Positions 48,801 to 59,406 of a DNA stretch of 64,000 bases are shown here, piece by piece (within the stretch, counting starts at the first letter, position 1; each line of letters begins with the position of its first letter). Source of the stretch: Paragonimus westermani (lineage: Eukaryota > Platyhelminthes > Trematoda > Plagiorchiida > Troglotrematidae); contig QNGE01000911.1 of assembly GCA_008508345.1 (NCBI GenBank), positions 9,833 through 73,832 of the forward strand, written 5' to 3'. A program made the position numbers and the translations under genes. The notes beneath the pieces are model-generated. The model saw nothing but the letters and a program-made list of their open reading frames with translations. It searched no databases and was not told where the DNA came from.

Positions 48801-51800
48801 TCTGTTTATTTAACTGGTGTCCCACGCACAGATAGATGCGCCGTGGTCCTGACAAACAGGTAGTGTCCATGCTGATCTGTGCTGATCATCATTAGTTCGC
48901 TTCACTCGGATTACATCAGTTGGTGTGTGACGATTGAAACGGGACACATTGAGTAAAGCCAGTCTGACCTTCTGTCATAGGGGTCAGACGCAGCGTCTCA
49001 TAGTCCAAAGCAATCGTTGCCGCTGATGATTTTCTTTTGACACCTGACACACTCCTATCAGCTCATCTGATCGCTGTTTTGATTGCTCCAGGAAAGCACC
49101 TAATTGAGATAGCTTTAAATCTGCTACAAAATGCTCCGTTCTAACTTACCACAAGATGCTTACTTTACGACTCCCTGTGGTAATTGCTTCTCTTTCGCCT
49201 TCTCCTTTATGCTGTACGTCTCCATTTGCAAGAAGTCGCGATATTCATCTTCTTGATGAAATTCCGGGAATCGTTAAAAATCGGCGATCCACTATCTGAA
49301 TTTGCCCACTCTAATCACGTCAACAGCTTAACAATATTCCCTACCACTCGCTATGGTATTCTCCGACGGGTGTTCTGTAAAACAGTGACATGCAGATTAA
49401 CTCACCTAAAACATCACAAGCTCTCTTTGATGTGGTGCTATGTCACGAGTCAGTGAAACAGTGCAAGATGATGAAGGCTACAAACTACACAGGTGTGATG
49501 AGCAAGCTATGATCTATCTCCAAAGGTGCAGTGAATGACAAGTGAGTCTGACATGGCTGACAATCCGCGTTTGACGACAAAATGTGCGATCACAGGAAGA
49601 GAGCCACTTTTGTCGAGTAGTATGTGTGTATACTTTCAGTTTCTTGGTCTAACATAAAGATGAGAATTTGTTCAACAGGTGCAACAAAACGCATTTTGAC
49701 CTGTGTTAACATGACTTGCACTGACATTACGATCAAACTTCTCATTGCAAACTAAGCACACCCCAAGAATCGGCAAGCCACACTCGTATTGCCAGCACCC
49801 CAACTCGGACCGTCCAGACGCCTAGACTGCAGAAGTGCGAGGACCGGACTCATTTTTGGCTCGTTCCGTGAAGTTAATCATTACATCAGCTTCTATTCAC
49901 TACGTCAAAATGCCGAGATAATGGTTGTTGACCGGCAGTTTGAACTGGTACTAGGTAAATAAATAAACAGAGACAGACAAGATGTGGACAAGTGCACATT
50001 CACACCAAGCATTATGTCATCAACACTGCAGCAACTGGACGGATTTCTGTATTAATCGAACTCGCGAAAATGATAAGAAATGAACTAGCTCGATTCCAAT
50101 GCTAGCCTGATCGCAGTAGCAACAGAAGACCGCGAGGTGTGGACAGAGGTACGAGTTCATTGTATTTATGGTTACATGCACTTTCATAGGTGCCAATACG
50201 TGAAGGGATTAGTTAAGGAACGTGAGACAGATAGGTAGTAGTCACCCCGCGTCTTTCTGGAGTCGCGGAGTCCTCACTTGTTTGACAGTTGGAACAATGG
50301 CAGCAAGGTGAATAGGACACCTGCTGACTGGCTGTAATCGCGTCGCTTTAGCTGATAATCACGTCTGTGTTTTGTGGTCGTCCGCGAACCGTTAGACCGC
50401 AACTTACGATCATCACGGTTTCCTTGACCACTTTTGTGCACAGAACGCCAAGTGACGAATTCTGATCATTATAGCTTCTGTAAAGGCCAGTTCCGATTGT
50501 GTGACAATATTTTGAATGAGCCACTCGGGTCAGCCTGGTGGCTTGTTGTGAGGTGTCTAGCAATCGGTGATACAGAATTCCGAGTTCATTGTTTTGAGAT
50601 TGTTGTCATCAGTTTCGATCACTTCGGGAAGTGTTCTGCAATTCACTGAGAAGAATATCGATCTGTTCGGTCTCTGTAAATAACACTGCAATTTCCAGTG
50701 AATTGGCAGACAAAGTAAGTGACAAAAACATTAAACCAATTGTGTTTGGGAGTATGCATAACTGCTTCTTTGGTGGTTTGGCCCAACCACAACTGGACGG
50801 CCGCATACGAACGAGATAGGAAGGACTTCAAGCTGTACCCGATATCTTTCCTGTACGCCTCATATGTTGTACGTTTACGACTGATGACAGCAGATGCAGT
50901 GTTGACATGTTGCAACCAATATCCCCTTTCTGCTCTGATGAAGCTGTCAAACAGTATGTGGGGGTTCTAACAAAAGATATAATTAACAAAAGATGAAAAG
51001 CTGTGGGTTTCACAAGAGGGAAGTATTGCTCAATAAAACATCCTATGGCTTTCGTAAATCGGGAGTTACTCCTCGAACGGGCAACTGGCACCAGTGTAAT
51101 GTAACAAGGCGTATTCTCAATTCGTACTTGAAGTTGGTGTGATTTCAGGCGTAAGTTTCAAGAAAAACAGCAAACAACTATTCCATCATTACGATTTTGG
51201 GTAATAAAGCCAGCGCAGTGATCCTGCAAGGCGGTACTACGGTTTCGTACAATCTCATTAGTTACAACAAATAGCATGCGGTATCAGAGTGACCATTATC
51301 GAAGGACGTCAGTGCACATGTATTGACAGAGCCGGCTTGGGCCTGCAGCCCTCGTCTCGCCCTCTCACGCGTCCCATCACTTGACAAGCTGACTAGTCTA
51401 AGTGACGCTCATTGCCCCAACCTGCATATGCCCGTTCACCGGCCCGACAGCTCTCTTCCATACCCGAACGCACGCACGCGCGTAGTCACCATCTGCGCAC
51501 TGAGTCAATTGGAACGCTCCAATTGGATGTGATTCCGTGCGGTAGATACACAGGCATGCATGACGCGGTCGGACCCGGATCACAACACAACTGCACCAGA
51601 CATCTGAACGACAACAACTGACTGCCAACTGTACAGGACAGGACACGGTCCAGACGAGCGCTACTGCATTAAGCTTGTACACGAAAATCCCAACAATAAA
51701 GATCCAATCCATTGACTTGACCTTTTCATTGACTATCTTCGAGATATCGTTATTTGTTAGTGCGTACTCAAGCTATAACGGTTAAGAGTTCCACTACAGG

Positions 51801-54800
51801 CCCCATGATTTGTGGCTCCATCCACACATGATCCGTATCTGTTATACATGTAAAGGATTATAACCGTAGAAGTTGTGAGCTATGTGATATTGGTCTTCAC
51901 TTAACTGGACCGTAGGTGCGCACAACTAGTCCCAGCAACATAGTTCAGGCGGGTCCGAAATGCAAAAGTGGGGGGAAGCTGGACAATTTGAGTTCATCTA
52001 CTAACTGATCTGCCAGTAGTCAAACCTTAGTTGGACGGTGAGCAGAGGTCGGCTGATCCAGTGTACACGGGAACAGTTAATGTTTCAGGATCTGCAACAC
52101 TTGGCTTTCATTGTCAAGAACGAACTAGCCATGTAGTTCGCGCCACCATATAATCCCATCCCATTGTTAGCTATGGTCACAGAACCAACTATCTCATGTA
52201 AAAGTTTTGTGGGAAAAGTTATCAGTTTGACTCCAAAGTTCCACACAATGAGTTATTTGCCGCCTTATTAACACTGTACACCAAAGCACTCGATTCGATA
52301 GTCGACACCCCACTTCCGGTGATATCCCCTATCATAATTATTGTTTTCTGTCACTATTCAGAACATTGAAGAACTCGTATCACAAGCGATTCCCAAAGAA
52401 ATCAGACTGGATCGCGATCTCAATCTAGAAGATGCAATAAGTAAGTTGGCGCCCGTTTTTTTAAACTCTTCTTATTTTGAAAAGTTAGATCGTACGAAGC
52501 TTTTTGTACACCGTAGCACCGGAACAAACGTTGCTGTATTTAACCATGTACATAGAGTGGTCTGTGGATTCGCATATGCATATGCGACACGTTTACGCAT
52601 CCACTCAATCTTCTGGTAATTGCATTCTTCTTGGCAAGTCGAAAACAAGCAATTTTTGCAACAGATGAAATGATAACGTTTGAAAGCATCTGGCTAAAAT
52701 TTGGTTGGACTAACATTGCAGAATATTAATTCTATCCAAAATGGAAAATAAAACAGCAGTAAAACTTTACGACTGTATTATACATCATAGTTATGTAAAT
52801 TATTAGTGAGGATTGCGATGACCATTTTGTTACAGAACCTCGATACACTTATTGAACAGATCTCTGATGAGAATGTTCCATTTTGGAACCAAAACTCCTC
52901 CATCCTCTCCTCGGAGAGACTGCAATTCCGGTCGACGAGCTGTACGCCTAGGCATCAGTGTACACTTGGCAAGCTAACAGACCCTACATAGTTTGTGGGT
53001 GAAGGAAGTTACACACTCCAAAATCTTTAACCACGGAAGTAAATGTCATGCCCTTGTGCTGTAAAACTTACAAAGTGGAGCACTATCTCGCCGTAGAATG
53101 GTGGTCTCTTTTCACTGTAAAGAAATGAAGAGCAACAGAGAGTGCTCCTTCAACTGCTCACCGGATGAGCTGTGGTGTGTCGTCTTCGGAGTATCCCGTC
53201 CGCCGACAGTTCAGCTGGGACATGCTGAGCGCTCAATTTACAGGTTAGTCATGCAAAGACGGACACATGCTGTGGGTTGGTTCTGATGAAAGACGTTCAC
53301 AAACTACTATGGCTAATTGTGGTGAGATGAACAGGAGTAAAAAAACAAACCATGTTGTTAAAACCAGTCTGATCAAATACCAACGGTGACAATAACGCCG
53401 ACAGAGGAGTGGACGTCTCAGGCAAGCAACGGCGGAATTGCTGAATTTCCAGAACCAGGCTTACCAATCCAAACTCATGTTAAGTTATACGTCTTCTGTT
53501 AAAGCTTACCTGGAGCAGACAGCAGCATGCAAACAGTTGCCGAACTAGTGTACTGAATATCAAGTACCGTATTCAGAATTAAGTTCAAGTTATGGATAAC
53601 CACGCAAAATCGAACAGTGGTCGAGTACCAAGTTGGAGCACACGTTTAACAGACCGCTTAGGACGTAAAAGCGGACGACTAAACGCAAATGCACTTAGTA
53701 GCGTCGCAGCATTTTCCATCGACTTGTTTTTCGGTTGAGTTTACATTTTGCCAGCGTCAAAAGTAAACTTATGCGACTATCACATGAATTCAAATGACCG
53801 GCCGTCATTTAATCAGTTCATCAGAAAAAAGTTTTCGCTAAGTTTAAGGTGGCGACCAGAGCTTGTTTCTTTTCATGATTTCGTGTATATCGAATGGTCA
53901 AACTACCATAGCTGGTCGATAAAATTTTGACGGTATTTATATGACACTGTGTTCCAGTTTGTGTTCTTTTTTTAATTAGGATTTGTGGTCAGCATGGTTT
54001 CGCGTTTACTTATCTTGCGTGGAAATGAAACAATGACCAACACATTTTGCGTATCGATGATCGACTAAGTGTGGCTCGGCGACCCAACTGTCAAACGGCG
54101 ATTGGGCGAGATTTTTTTTATCTGTTTGCTCAACTACCAAGACGATCGAAAAGTCGCCAAAACATCATGAGCATGCATAAACTTAATCGAAACTGTCAAA
54201 GCGCTTTAACACAGATTAAAACGTTTCTCCTGGGCAAAAATAACAAACAGAAAGGGTTAATGTACAACAGTAAAAATTATGATCGAAGATATTTCTGGTA
54301 AACTGCAAAGTTAAAATCAGTCAACCTAAAACACGTGAGTGGAAGGGGTTGGTAACAATGAATAAGTCACCAACGAACTACATAACGGAGTGTGGTGCTC
54401 ACGAAAACTGTTCGTTCACACTTTACGACAGCCCAGATCTCGAGTGGTTCACAGTCCCACACCCACACTGAACTCATAACTGAATTGATGTCATTGTTCT
54501 CGTTGATTTTACTGCCCATTTTTTGATTAACATTTTATAGTTGGGATTTTAATTTGCCGCCGAGTAAACACGATCTTATCGGTGTTGTCTAATTTGGGTT
54601 CACTGTTCAGTTAGCTCGTCTCTAAAGGGAATTAGTCTTTAAAAGATTCTTAACCCGATGATTAATTTTAATCCACTTATCTTATTGTCAGAGGTTAACA
54701 GGTTCCCAGTTCAGAAGCTTCTTCAGTGTTCCTTCTATAATGGGAAGAAGCGATCGCGCTATACTACTCACACCACTAATATTCAGTAATGGGGAAAGAG

Positions 54801-57800
54801 CATGGATTTTGACACTGAAATGGACGCGGGAAAAATACAGGAAGGAACGGTGAAGTGCAACCTCGCATAAAATGGTTCTTGCTACATAAAGAGACTAAAC
54901 ACAGGCGTCTGTCGCAATCGTGAAATTCTGAGAATAGTGTCGTACGCAGATGAGTGTTCTTGTTTGTGGTCCTGTTGAGCAGCATAGCCCGTGGATTGGT
55001 ATTCCGAATGATTAACTCTTGTGCCGTCCGTGTTCTTTGCTCACTTTTAATACCTTCCGTCCAACTTTTTGTGATATTCAGAGTCTTCATCATACTTGAA
55101 TCTGGGTTTTGCAAAGAACCAGAAGACACCTGTAACGAACAACCCCTGTTGTACAAACCTTTAACTTTTATTATACAAATATGTATGTATACATGAAACA
55201 GTGAAAGTCACAGAAAGTGAGGTGAAAAGTTGACGGTTGTGTGCAGCCAAAAAAAAGAAAGAGAGGAAAGAAAAAATTTAAATCCGGGCACACAAATTTC
55301 GCAACAGGAATGTCACCAATGCACGTTTTTTGTTTTATCAGACAGGGTCCTCAACCAAAGGTGTTAAGTGTCCCTTGAACCCCAGTCAAGAATCGGTATC
55401 ATTCTATAGAAAGAAGCTCCAAGATCAGTGCCTTCATGCTCCCAACTCCAATCGTACGGCAGTTATGGGGCTGCTGCATTCAGTCAAACACCTCCAAAAT
55501 ACAGCACGGGTTGCCAAGCGATGAGTTGACCTTTGCAAGACATGGCCACTCCAACAAAGCTTATGACAGAAGAACGATATGTTCAACAGGCAGTAGAGTC
55601 TGTCCATCGTCCTGAAGACAAATCAGTTAATTTCGTAATCAACCTGATTCCACATTCTCACAATGGGAGTGCTGCTACACTGGCACTAGACACTTCGACA
55701 TGTATACTCGCGTCTGAGGCGGTCTTCACATGTCTACGTCATACGTGACAAAGCAAGTTGGCTCCCAGTAATCCAAGAATCGCGTATGTAATGAGAATTT
55801 GTGAGTGGTTTTGGTCTATTGCTGTACACTGTGGCAGCTTAACCAATTGACCGGTAAAGTTCACCTTCAATCCGATGGTACCATCGGATTCCGATCAGGA
55901 ACTGAGTATTTGTTAGAGATGGTCAGGCTAGTTCCATCGCTCACTATTTGGCAACAGAACGACCACCTCCACTTCTTGTCTACTTTCCGTCCTCTTGTCA
56001 CATGCGAAAATGTGTATGCTCTTTTCAATATTCCAGATTTCGTTGACGTTTCCTGAAGTGTTACTAATGAGGAGATTGGCAGATTTGTAAGTTACAAGAG
56101 ACCCAATTGTAAAACATCAGGGCTTCGGCTGGATTCAAGCTAGCAACATAAATAGCACACCGCGGAGCAGCAAGCGCTCTACCAGCTAAGCTCTGAGACG
56201 GAGCCGGCACCTCACAAAAACTTCACCTTTGAATCTTTTTATCCACTAGTCCCACTGTCTCTCATGGAACCCACTGGATGTTCTAAGGGTTCAGTTGCCC
56301 CGGCAGATAGTGTACTGCACCACTCCTACACTCTGAAGCTCTATCAGCCAAGTAGCCTGGCTGTCACAGCTGCCCAAAATTTATACCGAGGATGAGGGTT
56401 TGGATGAACTTCAAGTCCCAAGCAAGCATCAAAAGACCTCGCTCTTTGGTTTCGGTGGGCAGTCTGAAGTCTAGACAGTAGGAAGTGCCTATATATCATA
56501 CGCACAGGTGGAACTGGACTCTTCATGTTATTACGTCATAATTAATCAGTGCCACGCAGCCAGTATTGAGCATATCAGCGACGTTCCTTATCAGGCCTGC
56601 GAGTCCAAACGACTTGTTCGTCACATCAAGGCGCACTCTGTTGAGATGAATTCGCCAGTCTGTGTGAAGTTGTGCGGTGGAGGTGATTTACGATCAAATT
56701 CAAGAAGCTTGACCTCAACATAAGGAGACATGCTACCGACTGCAATCACTTGATAAGGGGGAAACATCTTGAGCTGAAGACGGACTTGTAACGAGAATAT
56801 TTGCCAATTATTCATTGTGTATATTAGGCTTAAAGGGTACGCACTGGTGACAGTATGTTGGCGACGATTAAAACTGCTCGAAATCACATGTTTCTGAGGT
56901 GAATTACAGATTGTCACAAGGGGCGCTGCAGAACTTTGTTGGTTTATTGCTTGTTTACTGGCCGTATGTAAATAAATGATTCTTTATAGTCTTTTGGAAT
57001 AATACGTTTGAAGTGATTATCTTCAAGGATACTACAAGTTGGAAGCAAGTTTGTTGAATACGGAAAATCCTGCGTTTTTACGATAACTGCAGATACCTTG
57101 TGGAAACTAGAAATGATTTTGTTCACCCGACAAAAATTTCTGAAGCTTTTACCGCAAATTTCAAAAGAACACATAGTCTCGGTTTTTGTGATCGTCATTG
57201 GATATAAGCTATTGGTTAAGAAAGGTTGATGCATACTTATAGTTTATATTCCAAACAAGTAGTTGTCGACTTTACGGAGAAATATGCTTCAACTATAACG
57301 CCACTCTTAGGCTCTTTCGAATCCCATTCTAGATGTGGTCGTTCATTGTCTGATGATGTCATTTTGAGAATTAAGGGTGGCCTACGGCATGAAGAATACC
57401 ATATGGTAACAGATAATTATTTTACAATTCTTTATTGGTAGGTTTACTGTTAGAGAAAAGAATTGCTGTTTCGGAAAATTTTCTCCAAAACCACAAAAGA
57501 TTCACACAAAAGTGTTCTCAGTGCATGTGACATTTTCTGTATGGGATATGTGGACCACCAGCTGTTAGTCCGTTATCAGACAGATGGAGGGGAATACGTT
57601 TAGAAGAGACCTCACTTTTGAGTGAATTCCGGTTGGACGTAAACCAGCGACAGAAATAACGTATCCATGCTCTGTAGCATCTGAGCAATAAAGTTTGGCT
57701 TCACAAATTAGCTGGTAGCACGCTTGTAATGTTTGTGCATGCTGTCTGTATCGCTGGTTTGACTACAGTCCAGGCCAAAATTTTTCGCAATCGGGCCTCT

Positions 57801-59406
57801 TTTAAATTGTCAACTCCACCACACTACTTAACAATAAAAATTCTGAAAGAAACGCAAGAAAGAAGGTTGATCGTAATTGATTTTTGTAACAAAACTATGT
57901 GCAGAGCTGAGATCGTGAACAATAAGCTTTAAATACAAGGTTGTCGATGGTCGTTCGTTGCTGTTTAGAGGTACTTATTCTAAACTGTAACTTCTGATAG
58001 CTGGATTTGTTACAGTAAAGCGGTGAAGGTATCAAATAGCGCAGGGTGTTTCCTTACGAGTTACCACCGGGTTTCCCACTATTTTGCAACTGATTACTGT
58101 CGTCTCCGTTAGAATAGTGTCAAAAATAATGGTTCTTGTGTCTTGTACAAAACTGCTGGGATATATTTTCCATCGTCGTTTATCGTGATCAACGTATAGA
58201 ACGTCATTCTGTAAGTTATACGGTAGTCATCAAATTGTTACCGCCTTCTTTCTCCATTAACTGGATTGGGGTATTTTTCCCGTGAAACATGATTACACAC
58301 AATGACGTTGATATATCACCAAAGTTCCCTTTTTCATTCAGAGCTTCGTGCCACAGCAAACGGCTTCATGACGTTCTTCAAAGGTTATTTTTAGATAGGC
58401 CTGTCCTTCAATGCCACTTGCAAGATACCCATGCATATAAAGGCTTATTTTAATCGCAGAGAAGTGGTTAATTAAATTTCAGTCGTCGACACTGACATTT
58501 TTAAAATATTAATTCCATCTATATGAAAGGAAGGAAACTAACAACTTTCAACCGTTCTAAGTTTGTCAATTAGTGGTGCAAAGTAATCAGTCGCCACCAG
58601 AAGAATTCCTTGTCAGTGTCACGGACAACTGACGTAAGTTCCGAGGTAGACAAATGAGGACTCCCCTTAGAGAAATGATGTTATTCGACCAGCCATTGTT
58701 AGTCGTGTTCGTCTCAAAGGATGAGTTCAAAGGTGTCCCCTAGAGTCGGCAGCTTGTGGTTAATAGGGCTCACTAGCTAAGATGATGTTAGGGACTGATG
58801 AAATGTTTGGAAGAATCGGTCCAGTCAGCGACACTGGCAGCGAAAACTGCAAGAAGGATTTCACGTAGATAATTATTAACCTCATTTGAAACTTAAATGA
58901 TTATATTTGGTATCGGCAGCTCGAGGTTGTAAGATGGAGCCCAGGTGAATTGTCACTAATTACCGAGATTACATTCCTTCCTTTTTTCTAAATTAAACGT
59001 TGTTTTGCCCTCAGAGTCACATGGCAGTTAAACAACAACGTGACCCCTGATGCAGTTTTGACTATGGTGCATCTGTTGTTGCTGATGCTGGTGCTACTGT
59101 TGGTGAGGATGATGATGATGAAGTTGTATACCGTGTTCGTAAACACCAAAGAAGGAAATAAATCACCAGTCAAATTTATCTGTTTTAACTGTTTGCAATG
59201 ATGAATGTTAGAAGCCATGTTGAAGCTGTTTTTTCCACCCGTTTCATTCCACCCTCACCCTTACCGATAGGCGAGGCTGCATTGCTTCAGCGTATTGAGA
59301 CGATAATGAACAAGAACCAAGTATGGCGATCATACATTGGTCAAGGTTACTACGGTACACTGACTCCCACGCCTATTCTGCGTAACATATTTGAAAATCC
59401 GGGTTG
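33659..59406 (+). CDS. GLDC: Glycine decarboxylase P-protein, 5' part (three exons)
   Basis: This is the N-terminal ~140 residues of the pyridoxal-phosphate P-protein of the mitochondrial glycine cleavage system, which decarboxylates glycine and passes the aminomethyl group to the H-protein lipoyl arm. Exons are 33659-33865, 52362-52440 and 59271-59406, separated by introns of 18.5 kb and 6.8 kb. Phases (0, then 1) and GT-AG borders all agree. The protein starts with an Arg/Leu-rich, acid-free leader typical of a mitochondrial presequence, followed by the family hallmark [12 protein letters not shown], then [13 protein letters not shown], then [17 protein letters not shown] and [11 protein letters not shown]. 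Known P-proteins are about 950-1020 residues long, so most of the gene, including the PLP lysine, lies to the right. The next expected exon (YTPYQ...) was not found in 59407-64000. Confidence 0.95.
33960..37020 (+). mobile_element. RTE LINE, nearly full length, decayed
   Basis: It begins ~95 bp after GLDC exon 1. After a ~500-bp leader it shows the APE-type endonuclease start ([14 protein letters not shown] near 34556; [20 protein letters not shown]), [19 protein letters not shown] and [11 protein letters not shown]; the linker (35330-35919, nearly identical to 9071-9660); then a deletion of most of RT; then [39 protein letters not shown] and a 3' UTR ending in tgatgattatgagga. Stops and frameshifts throughout show it is dead. 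It supplies the empty site for the LTR-like insertions at 11076 and 20700. Confidence 0.85.
37021..38154 (+). other. GLDC intron 1; nothing recognised
   Basis: Frames 37251-37604 (+) and 37540-37818 (-) show no family resemblance. Confidence 0.5.
38155..38260 (-). mobile_element. Degenerate SINE fragment
   Basis: The sequence ctttcgaaatgaaatgttgt, tactctagttttactctctt and cagagctcgtcag matches the middle of the 62745-63070 SINE (ctttcgaaaagaagcact..., gagctcgtcag) in the same orientation. Confidence 0.5.
38261..40569 (+). other. GLDC intron 1; nothing recognised
   Basis: Short chance frames only. A tgccacgggatgcac string near 38583 faintly resembles the SINE body. Confidence 0.45.
40570..40745 (-). 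mobile_element. SINE 5' (tRNA-like) fragment
   Basis: On the minus strand it carries the leader and tRNA-like part of the SINE: gggcaatcagggtattgctc, cggtcgtgcctaat, atagctcagtagtcaacacg. It matches the right half of 62745-63070 and faces a plus-strand fragment of the same SINE at 40780-40915. Confidence 0.6.
40780..40915 (+). mobile_element. SINE 3' body fragment
   Basis: The sequence ctgtggcaaagatgtgc, gcgaaactcgagtctagcgc, tttttcgaagggggctgatt and ggaaagttcac matches the body and tail of the SINE at 26303-26605. It lies head to head with the 5' fragment at 40570-40745. Confidence 0.6.
40916..42214 (+). other. GLDC intron 1; mostly nothing recognised
   Basis: The minus-strand frame 41383-41784 has no recognisable motif. 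At about 42120-42165, ctaacgtgggtgatgttcaa followed by tttgg resembles a SINE tail scrap. Confidence 0.4.
42215..42650 (+). mobile_element. Penelope-like element RT C-terminal relic
   Basis: The frame reads [35 protein letters not shown] and [12 protein letters not shown], then after a frame change [20 protein letters not shown]. These match in order the RT C-terminal/linker region of Penelope-like elements (LYTNF.SFAPL; LVK.L..RA.RIC.ED; FI..TL..NGYP; .ELPFKGD). The second piece parallels IELPFKGDYCMHQTTQRLV in the 61165-61845 relic. Confidence 0.65.
42651..43129. other. GLDC intron 1; nothing recognised
   Basis: Possibly the decayed 3' continuation of the gypsy relic on the minus strand, but no integrase motif is visible. 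Confidence 0.4.
43130..44095 (-). mobile_element. Ty3/gypsy RT and RNase H relic
   Basis: Read from 44095 down, with frameshifts: [40 protein letters not shown] (43917-43941 region), [26 protein letters not shown] (the catalytic YxDD has become YRDY), [44 protein letters not shown], then a weak RNase H ([13 protein letters not shown]). Order and spacing match gypsy pol. The break in the active site and the frameshifts show it is dead. Confidence 0.8.
44096..44840. other. GC-richer spacer between gypsy RT and protease-like parts
   Basis: Plus frames 44184-44465 and 44309-44623 overlap and look like composition effects of a GC-rich stretch. No motif is recognised. Confidence 0.35.
44841..45165 (-). 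mobile_element. Possible gypsy protease region
   Basis: The minus strand reads [20 protein letters not shown] and later [20 protein letters not shown]. The second resembles the end of LTR-retrotransposon proteases (G.DFL...A.IDL....L). It lies where protease should precede the RT relic at 43130-44095, so it is probably the same element. Similarity is weak. Confidence 0.4.
45166..50639 (+). other. GLDC intron 1; no gene recognised
   Basis: The longest frames are 45315-45746, 48299-48586 and 49184-49456 (all +). None has a recognisable motif. No transposon motif was identified in this stretch. Confidence 0.4.
50640..50970 (+). repeat. Dispersed repeat shared with 8285-8400
   Basis: Bases ~50865-50945 (ttgtacgtttacgactgatg, then ccctttctgctctgatgaag) resemble 8285-8375. 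The surrounding frames on both strands (50643-50915 minus, 50719-50970 plus) probably belong to the same repeat. The class is unknown; ctgatgaag near the end is common in Penelope-like 3' regions. Confidence 0.4.
50971..52361 (+). other. GLDC intron 1, right end; GC-rich block at 51330-51700
   Basis: A GC-rich stretch ends at caataaagatcc (51694-51705), resembling a solo LTR with its poly(A) signal, but no ends or target duplication were established. It contains ttggaacgctccaa, a short palindrome. The rest shows nothing before the exon at 52362. Confidence 0.35.
52362..52440 (+). CDS. GLDC: GLDC exon 2
   Basis: The acceptor is ctattcag before 52362 and the donor is gtaagt at 52441. It encodes [16 protein letters not shown] followed by [10 protein letters not shown] and leaves one base of a Ser codon. 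This matches the part of the P-protein family that reads like IDELIEKTVPANIRL in animal homologues. Confidence 0.93.
52441..56117 (+). other. GLDC intron 2, left part; nothing recognised
   Basis: Frames 54776-55156 (-), 55330-55524, 55533-55748 and 55805-56056 (+) show no recognisable family. The region is AT-rich. Confidence 0.45.
56118..56200 (-). repeat. tRNA-like sequence, probably a SINE head
   Basis: The minus strand reads gagcttagctggtagagcgc, an excellent D-arm/A-box, and ~45 bp later agcttgaatccagcc, a B-box-like T-arm. The anticodon arm between does not pair properly and the acceptor ends do not match, so this is not a functional tRNA gene. It is a second tRNA-derived repeat, different from the 26303-26605 SINE. 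Confidence 0.5.
56201..58649 (+). other. GLDC intron 2; nothing recognised
   Basis: Only short frames without family resemblance (56621-56917 minus, 56944-57234 minus, 57226-57441 plus). Confidence 0.45.
58650..59135 (+). mobile_element. RTE LINE 3' end next to GLDC exon 3
   Basis: The bases gaccagccattgttagtcgt, gttcgtctca and the aatcggtccagtcagcgac region match the end of the RTE frame in other copies. The tail gtcacatggcagttaaacaa and gaggatgatgatgatgaag (59098-59121) is the family's 3' end. It stops ~135 bp before the acceptor of GLDC exon 3. Confidence 0.55.
59271..59406 (+). CDS. GLDC: GLDC exon 3
   Basis: The acceptor is ttaccgatag before 59271 and the donor is gtaagt at 59407. It completes Ser and encodes [12 protein letters not shown], then [18 protein letters not shown], then [10 protein letters not shown], ending with two bases of the conserved Trp codon. 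The WRSYIG.GYY block is nearly invariant in the family. Confidence 0.95.

Noticed and set aside
58795..58820. gactgatgaaatgtttgga as a hammerhead core
   Set aside because: It lies in the RTE C-terminal region, with no pairing for stem II and no GAAA at the right distance.
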